The notes beneath the pieces are model-generated. The model was not told where the DNA came from. It saw nothing but the letters and a program-made list of their open reading frames with translations, and did not search any database. Shown here one piece after another: positions 1 through 5,209 of a DNA stretch of 5,209 bases. The first letter of the stretch is position 1, and each line of letters opens with the position of its first letter. The translations under genes and the position numbers were made by a program. Source of the stretch: Labilithrix luteola. Its GTDB lineage: Bacteria; Myxococcota_A; Polyangia; Polyangiales; Polyangiaceae. Location: contig JAMFST010000043.1 of assembly GCA_026225435.1 (NCBI GenBank), positions 1 through 5,209 of the forward strand, read 5' to 3'.

Positions 1-1
1 G

Positions 2-169
2 TTCGCCGCCCGCACCAGCCGCTGCCGCAAGCTGCACAACATCTGCGAAAGCGTCGTGATCCTGGACGAGGCGCAGCTGCTGCCGCCGGCGTTTCTGCAG
101 CCGATCGTCGATGCGCTCAATCTGCATGACGAGATCGATAGCGCCGCCCCGCTGGACGAGTACCGCTAG
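2..169 (+). pseudogene. cas3: Remnant of a type I CRISPR Cas3 helicase (5' end outside the window, 3' truncated)
   Basis: The frame enters from the left edge and gives 55 residues before TAG at 167-169. Residues 4-14 ([11 protein letters not shown]) followed by [12 protein letters not shown] (18-29) and FLQPIVDAL (31-39) match the motif II (Walker B, DExx) region of Cas3, the helicase-nuclease that degrades DNA marked by Cascade in type I CRISPR immunity; the DEAQ form recalls I-C-like Cas3. In a whole Cas3 the chain would continue through the (S/T)AT motif III and the second RecA-like domain, several hundred residues more. Here the pattern is lost after residue 41, an unrelated acidic tail ([14 protein letters not shown]) follows, and the frame stops. 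The other two plus-strand frames after 122 do not restore Cas3 (one stops at 127-129), so a deletion or rearrangement explains it better than one frameshift. Family assignment is firm; inactivity is inferred, because upstream sequence is not visible. Confidence 0.75.
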
Positions 170-172
170 GAC

Positions 173-253
173 GTCCATATTCATGGTCCAATCGTCCACG
201 ACGAGGAGCGACCGATGGATGTTCTGACCAACCTCCTCCACGGAGTCCAATCG
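173..253 (+). promoter_or_regulatory. Possible operator region: recurring GTCCA around the AraC-type gene start
   Basis: The pentamer GTCCA occurs at 173-177, 186-190, 194-198 and 245-249. Two copies are extended to the same 9-mer GTCCAATCG (186-194 and 245-253). The first copy overlaps the perfect 8-bp palindrome GGACGTCC (169-176). AraC-family regulators usually bind asymmetric direct repeats near their own or a neighbouring promoter, so an autoregulatory site is conceivable. The copies are short, irregularly spaced, and one lies inside the coding region, so chance is a real alternative. No clear -35/-10 pair is visible in this 45-bp gap. Confidence 0.18.
204..208 (+). promoter_or_regulatory. 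Ribosome binding site of the AraC-family gene
   Basis: AGGAG lies 6 bases before the ATG at 215, a near-ideal Shine-Dalgarno placement. It supports that ATG even though the frame is open further upstream, back to the TAG of the cas3 remnant at 167-169. Confidence 0.75.
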
Positions 254-1159
254 AAGAACCAGATCTACGGTCGCTTCGAGCTGAGCGCTCCGTGGGGGAT
301 GCATCTCGACAACGAGCGGCGCTCGACGCTGTACGCCGTGTCGCGAGGCAACGCGGTGCTGACCACCCGCGGGGCCGGCTCGGGAACGACTCTCCAGCTG
401 ACCACCGGCGACATCGTGCTCGTCCACCAGGGGCTGGCGCACACCATCAAGGACCACCCGCGCAGCCGCGCTGCCTCCGCCATCGAGGTCTACGCGCAAC
501 GCGGCGGGCGCTGCGGCGGCAACATCCAGTACGGGGGCGGCGGCGCACCGACGACCATCATCAGCGCCGGCTTCTCCTTCGCGTCGACCAAGCTCGATCC
601 GCTGATCGCCTTTCTCCCTCCCCTGCTCCACGTGCGCGGTGACAGCAGCGAGGCGGCCCGCTGGCTCGAGTCGACGCTGCAGTTCATGGCGTCGGAGATG
701 CACGCGCAGACCCCCGGCTACGAGCTGGTGGCCAGCCGCCTGGCCGATGTGCTCTTCGTGCACGCGCTCCGCAGCCACGTGCACGACCGGCCGTGCGAGT
801 CGGCCAGCTGGCTGCGCGCCATCGGCGATCCACAGCTCGGCGTCGCCTTCCAGCGGATGCACGAGCGCCCCGCCGATCCATGGACCGTCGAGACGCTGGC
901 GAAGGCGGCGTCCATGTCGCGCTCGGGGTTCGCCGCGCGCTTCACCGAGGAGCTGGGGGTCGCGCCGCTCACCTACCTGACCCGCTGGCGCATGCACCGG
1001 GCCGCGGAGCTGCTGGCCGAAGGGCCCGTGACCATCGCGCAGATCGCGAGCGCCGTGGGCTACGAGACCGAGGGGGCCTTCACCAAGGTGTTCAAGCGCC
1101 ACCTCGGCGAGACGCCGGGCGCCTACCGGCGGAGGGTGCGCAGCGCGGAGGCCGCGTAG
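215..1159 (+). CDS. AraC-family transcriptional regulator with Cupin_6-type N-terminal domain
   Basis: A 314-residue cytoplasmic DNA-binding regulator of usual length. Residues about 4-190 form the cupin-like sensor (AraC_binding/Cupin_6 type), with the typical FELSAPWGMHL near 21-31 and a beta-rich stretch ending in TGDIVLVHQGLAHTI (64-78). The C-terminal AraC domain has two helix-turn-helix units: residues about 224-243 (TVETLAKAASMSRSGFAARF) and about 272-296, closing with the family signature VGYETEGAFTKVFKRHLGET (281-300) and PGAYRR. ATG is chosen for its AGGAG at 204-208. Regulators of this subclass often control a nearby, frequently divergent, oxidoreductase or hydrolase gene; no such target is seen here, since the left neighbour is a cas3 remnant and the right neighbour is a co-directional Hsp70-like gene 45 bp away. 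The ligand and target are unknown. Class assignment is secure. Confidence 0.93.
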   Translation: MDVLTNLLHGVQSKNQIYGRFELSAPWGMHLDNERRSTLYAVSRGNAVLTTRGAGSGTTLQLTTGDIVLVHQGLAHTIKDHPRSRAASAIEVYAQRGGRCGGNIQYGGGGAPTTIISAGFSFASTKLDPLIAFLPPLLHVRGDSSEAARWLESTLQFMASEMHAQTPGYELVASRLADVLFVHALRSHVHDRPCESASWLRAIGDPQLGVAFQRMHERPADPWTVETLAKAASMSRSGFAARFTEELGVAPLTYLTRWRMHRAAELLAEGPVTIAQIASAVGYETEGAFTKVFKRHLGETPGAYRRRVRSAEAA

Positions 1160-1204
1160 CCGGAAACTTGCCCGCGGTCCGCGCGCTGGGTTAGAGCCCG
1201 CCGC

Positions 1205-2779
<1,575 letters not shown>

Positions 2780-2786
2780 AGCCGCT

Positions 2787-4268
2787 TCACTGCCGCCACC
2801 GCTGCACCTCCGCGACGAACGCGAAGGGGCGACAGAAGGCGGGGTTCGCGGCGCAGCGGGGTACGTCATCGGCGTCGCGACGGATGGTCGGCGTCTGGTA
2901 GGTCCAGTGGCGCCCCGCCTCGAACGTGTCCTTCTTCTGCGAGGCCAGGTGCGCGCCGATGACGGCCACCCAGAGGAGCACGTGAAGAGCGTTCCAGCGA
3001 GCGGCGAACGGCTGCGCGACCCAGCCGACCAGGATCCGCCCCGCGACGCGGTCGAAGGTCGGCGCCAGCAGGTTCGCCACCGGCACGGGGAGGACCTTGG
3101 CGAAGTCGTCGGGGTGACCGTGCGCCAGGAGCAGGTTCGATCCGAGCGCGATGCCGACACCGACGAACAGCCCGAAGAGGAAGCATCCACCGGGTGAGCG
3201 CGGCGTCGTCGCCGGGTCGGCAGCGAAGAGCGTGACGGCCAGCAGAATGCCCGGATAGGCCAGGTTCGGTGCGTCTTGCAGCGCGTGCGGACGGAAGAGA
3301 AATCCGGAGAGCGCGCCGAGCGGAATCAGGGAGAGTCGAAACCGGTAGAGCGGAAATAGCCCGAGGAGCAGGACCACTTCGGCCATGTTCGGCGGGAGGT
3401 TCTCGAAGTGGAAGATGCCGGCCCACCCGGAGCTGGGGACGAGAGCGAGATAGAGCGCGCCCACGGTGAGCCCGGCCGCCGACGGATTGAAAATATGGCG
3501 GCCACCCCGGCGAAGAAAGGTCTTCGTCGCCATCGCGACGGTGATGGCGATGACCGAGTCGGTCGCTCCTAGCCAGGCAAAGAGGTTCGCGCTGAGGACG
3601 ATGGGCAAAGGGGAGAGCCCGACTCTCCACCTGCGAAAACGCGCGAACGAGAAGGCAGCGTCGAGTGCAAAGGCGAGCACGATCTGCGCGACGAGCGATG
3701 GCAGGCGGGTGGCAACTCCTGTCCAGTAGAGCGACCAGTACAAGTAGAGCGAGAGCTGAATGACGACGGGGACGAGATGAGGCGCGCGGATCATCAGCCC
3801 GAAGCGCCCGTCGCGTACGCCCCACATCACGATCGCGAGAAGGACCGCCATCGCCACCGGCCAGCCGAGCAGGTCGTCGTCGTTGGTGCAGGCGGGCAGG
3901 AGGTGAATGCGCGGACCACCGTGCGCGTTGGCATACGCGATGAGCCGCTCGAGCACGCCCGGGCGAACGCTGTACACCTGGACATCCGCCCATCCGAGAT
4001 CGCCGGCGGAGGCGTGCGAGCCGAGCGGCGTACAGTGGCTGAAGCGGAGGTCTCCGAGCGGCTTCTGGCCGGTCCGGGCGTCGACGACGACGGCTCCGTC
4101 CTCGGTCGGGCGCAGCGCGAGCGAGGTCGTCACCGGGTCGATCTGGACGGCGTCGCGCGGCGCCCAGAGACCGGGCCACGTTCCGATCCCTCGGGAAAGG
4201 ACGACGGCGAGCACGAGGGCGCCGACGAGCGCGACTCGCCGCAGGATCGTGGGGCGCGCGAGGCTCAC
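2787..4268 (-). CDS. NqrB/RnfD-family (NQR2_RnfD_RnfE) integral membrane protein, orphan
   Basis: A 493-residue polytopic inner-membrane protein with about ten or eleven hydrophobic segments: one at about 9-26, then a soluble loop (about 30-132), then the rest from about 133 to 441. The family is shown by GRHIFNPSAAGL (256-267), FAADPATTP (348-356; FATDPV-type in NqrB/RnfD), the Gly-rich FGLFVGVGIALG (365-376), and VANLLAPTFDRV (397-408; NLFAPLFD in NqrB). NqrB and RnfD are flavin-carrying membrane subunits of the Na+-NQR and Rnf redox pumps. Here the Ser-Gly-Ala-Thr motif that carries covalent FMN is not seen after the NPSA motif; the segment reads GIFHFENLPPNM (284-295). The long N-terminal loop has Cys79 and Cys127, and the tail has Cys472 and Cys479. 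The GTG start overlaps the upstream stop (GTGA), so translation is probably coupled. No other rnf or nqr genes are visible. A similar orphan class is, from memory, annotated UnbU-like in enediyne-type loci; not verifiable here. Electron transfer is inferred. Confidence 0.82.
   Translation of the reverse strand: MSLARPTILRRVALVGALVLAVVLSRGIGTWPGLWAPRDAVQIDPVTTSLALRPTEDGAVVVDARTGQKPLGDLRFSHCTPLGSHASAGDLGWADVQVYSVRPGVLERLIAYANAHGGPRIHLLPACTNDDDLLGWPVAMAVLLAIVMWGVRDGRFGLMIRAPHLVPVVIQLSLYLYWSLYWTGVATRLPSLVAQIVLAFALDAAFSFARFRRWRVGLSPLPIVLSANLFAWLGATDSVIAITVAMATKTFLRRGGRHIFNPSAAGLTVGALYLALVPSSGWAGIFHFENLPPNMAEVVLLLGLFPLYRFRLSLIPLGALSGFLFRPHALQDAPNLAYPGILLAVTLFAADPATTPRSPGGCFLFGLFVGVGIALGSNLLLAHGHPDDFAKVLPVPVANLLAPTFDRVAGRILVGWVAQPFAARWNALHVLLWVAVIGAHLASQKKDTFEAGRHWTYQTPTIRRDADDVPRCAANPAFCRPFAFVAEVQRWRQ
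4265..4268 (-). promoter_or_regulatory. GTGA stop/start overlap (translational coupling)
   Basis: On the minus strand the TGA of the anchored-protein gene and the GTG of the NqrB/RnfD-like gene share bases in GTGA. No Shine-Dalgarno-like sequence is evident just before this GTG, which suits re-initiation by ribosomes finishing the upstream gene. It supports the chosen start and a shared transcript. Confidence 0.75.
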
Positions 4269-4855
4269 GCGTCGGGAGAGCCGGCGGACGCGGCGCGCAC
4301 CTTGCGCCGGCGCACGAGTCGGTAGACCACCGAAGCGAGCGCGAGGACCGCAACGACGGCGAGAGAGACGAGCTTCGGTCGGCGCCAGAGCGAAGGTGTA
4401 CCGGTATCCCGACTGTCCGTCCCTCCCAGCACGCGCTCCCCGGTCGGCACACCGAGCGACGGGTCGGCCTCGAGCGCAGCCACCACGCCGTCGAGCGCTC
4501 GCTTCATCGCCGGCGGCGCCTCGTTCCAGTCGATGTCGGCGATGGGAGAGACACCGAACGCGCCATCGGCGGTGCGACGAAACCCGGCTTCGCGCGCGCT
4601 CGAGACTTCGAAGTCGCAGCCTGCGCCAGCGACGTGGAGTCGAACGACACCACGCGGACAGTCCGCGGCGCTCACATCCATCTTGCTCCGCGCGGACGCG
4701 CGAGCGGCCCAGGCGGCGACGTCAGCGGAACATCGCGTGGCCCTCGCCGCATCATCGGCCAGCGCCGTGAACGGAGACGTGACGAAGAGCGCCGTCGCGA
4801 GCAGCGTGAGGAGGAGACGGACGACGACGGTCTGCCAATCGGAGGTCAGCGGCAT
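4265..4855 (-). CDS. Predicted exported protein with C-terminal membrane anchor, family not recognised
   Basis: A 196-residue protein I do not recognise. Residues 13-33 form a signal-peptide-like segment (Arg13, then LLLTLLATALFV and a plausible cleavage site near TALA-DD at 30-35). A soluble region follows (about 34-155) with Cys42, Cys66 and Cys79, an odd number. Residues 162-181 (LVSLAVVAVLALASVVYRLV) form a single membrane helix, followed by a basic RRRK tail. The expected topology is a periplasmic domain anchored with a short cytoplasmic tail. ATG at 4855 is preceded on its strand by a weak GGCGAG six bases away and lies 13 bp after the beta-helix gene. It overlaps the NqrB/RnfD-like gene by 4 bp, so a function next to that membrane protein is a reasonable guess only. 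Codon use and composition match its neighbours, and the exported architecture supports a real gene. Confidence 0.8.
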   Translation of the reverse strand: MPLTSDWQTVVVRLLLTLLATALFVTSPFTALADDAARATRCSADVAAWAARASARSKMDVSAADCPRGVVRLHVAGAGCDFEVSSAREAGFRRTADGAFGVSPIADIDWNEAPPAMKRALDGVVAALEADPSLGVPTGERVLGGTDSRDTGTPSLWRRPKLVSLAVVAVLALASVVYRLVRRRKVRAASAGSPDA

Positions 4856-4868
4856 GGAGGGCTCGCCG

Positions 4869-5209
4869 CTAGTTGAACACCGTGTCGCTCGAGATGGTGA
4901 CGCCGTTCTTGCCGACCTTGTCAGCGGCCTCGACGTAGATCGACGGGTGCACCGCCCCCTGGACGGCGCCGGTGTTGCTGTTGCCGCTGAAGGTCGACTG
5001 CTCGAGCACCAGCTGCCCCTTCAGATCGTCGACCACCTGGAAGATCGCGCCGGAGCCGAGGTCGGGCGCGACGTTCTTGGAGAAGAGCGTGCCGCAGGAG
5101 GTCAGCGTGTAGCCGTTGCCGTCGTTGTACACCGCGCCGCCGAGGCCGCCGCCGGTGGTGCCGGCCTGCTTCGGGTTCTCGCCGTTGCCGGTGGCGGTGT
5201 TGTTGGAGA
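4869..5209 (-). CDS. C-terminal part of a right-handed beta-helix (Pmp-like) surface protein, partial
   Basis: The last 112 residues of a larger protein that runs off the right edge; TAG is at 4869-4871. A Met-like GTG at 5130-5132 is internal, because the frame stays open to the window end with the same composition. Residues 1-32 are rich in Gly, Asn and Thr (NNTATGNGENPKQAG, then TTGGGLGGAVYNDGNG). Later blocks (TLTSCGTLFSKNVA, LVLEQSTFSGNSNTGAVQG, NGVTISSDTVFN) show the short repeated strand-turn pattern with Asn ladders and a TxFSxN/STFSGN signature typical of parallel beta-helix and chlamydial Pmp-like proteins. Such proteins are usually secreted or surface-exposed. The C-terminus ends at a beta-helix rung with no visible anchor, autotransporter barrel or sorting domain. 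It lies 13 bp upstream of the anchored-protein gene, suggesting an operon. Exact substrate or adhesin role unknown. Confidence 0.75.
   Translation of the reverse strand, partial: SNNTATGNGENPKQAGTTGGGLGGAVYNDGNGYTLTSCGTLFSKNVAPDLGSGAIFQVVDDLKGQLVLEQSTFSGNSNTGAVQGAVHPSIYVEAADKVGKNGVTISSDTVFN

Noticed and set aside
2..214. Possible CRISPR array or leader near the cas3 remnant
   Set aside because: No repeat-spacer periodicity is present on either strand in the region after the remnant; the GTCCA copies are too short and irregular.
1171..1190. Near-palindrome CGCGGTCCGCG between the AraC and Hsp70-like genes, considered as a terminator
   Set aside because: The loop would be too small for the full stem, the remaining stem is weak, and no T-tract follows.
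2866..4452. A 528-codon minus-strand frame overlapping the NqrB/RnfD-like gene
   Set aside because: The protein is Arg/Ala/Pro-rich with no membrane segments or motifs; the alternative frame has clear family landmarks and membrane helices.
3907..4770. A 287-codon plus-strand frame opposite the minus-strand operon
   Set aside because: Arg/Ser/Pro-rich translation with no recognisable domain, lying opposite two supported genes; a composition artefact.
5130..5132. GTG as the start of a separate small gene of 87 codons at the right end
   Set aside because: The frame continues to the window edge with matching Gly/Asn-rich beta-helix sequence, so this GTG is an internal valine.

Overview
The window is GC-rich, densely coding bacterial DNA, with GTG starts and long spurious antisense ORFs. 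The protein types suggest a high-GC Gram-negative bacterium: a glycine/asparagine-rich beta-helix surface protein, an Hsp70 homologue outside any dnaK operon, and an isolated NqrB/RnfD-like membrane protein. A myxobacterium or relative (Myxococcota, former Deltaproteobacteria) fits best, but that is inference from gene content and composition.

Left part, plus strand (1-2779). The window opens in a reading frame that carries the Walker B/DExx segment of a type I CRISPR Cas3 helicase. The frame leaves the Cas3 pattern about 16 residues after the DEAQ box and stops at 169, so this looks like the broken end of a cas3 gene. No cas gene or repeat array follows inside the window. After 45 bp comes an AraC-family regulator with a Cupin_6-type sensor domain (215-1159). 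After another 45 bp comes an Hsp70-superfamily ATPase with an intact nucleotide-binding domain and a short C-terminal region that does not look like the DnaK lid (1205-2779).

Right part, minus strand (2787-5209). Three genes read leftwards as a likely operon: the C-terminal end of a right-handed beta-helix protein (5209-4869), a signal-peptide protein with a C-terminal membrane anchor and no recognised family (4855-4265), and an NqrB/RnfD-family polytopic membrane protein (4268-2787). The last two overlap by GTGA, and the first two are 13 bp apart. The NqrB/RnfD-like protein keeps several family landmarks but lacks a visible Ser-Gly-Ala-Thr flavin-attachment motif, and none of its usual Rnf/Nqr partners is present here.

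The two blocks converge at 2780-2786 with 7 bp between stop codons. No complete CRISPR system, mobile element, tRNA or rRNA is visible. The points most worth a second look are the cas3 remnant and the orphan NqrB/RnfD-like gene with its unknown anchored partner.
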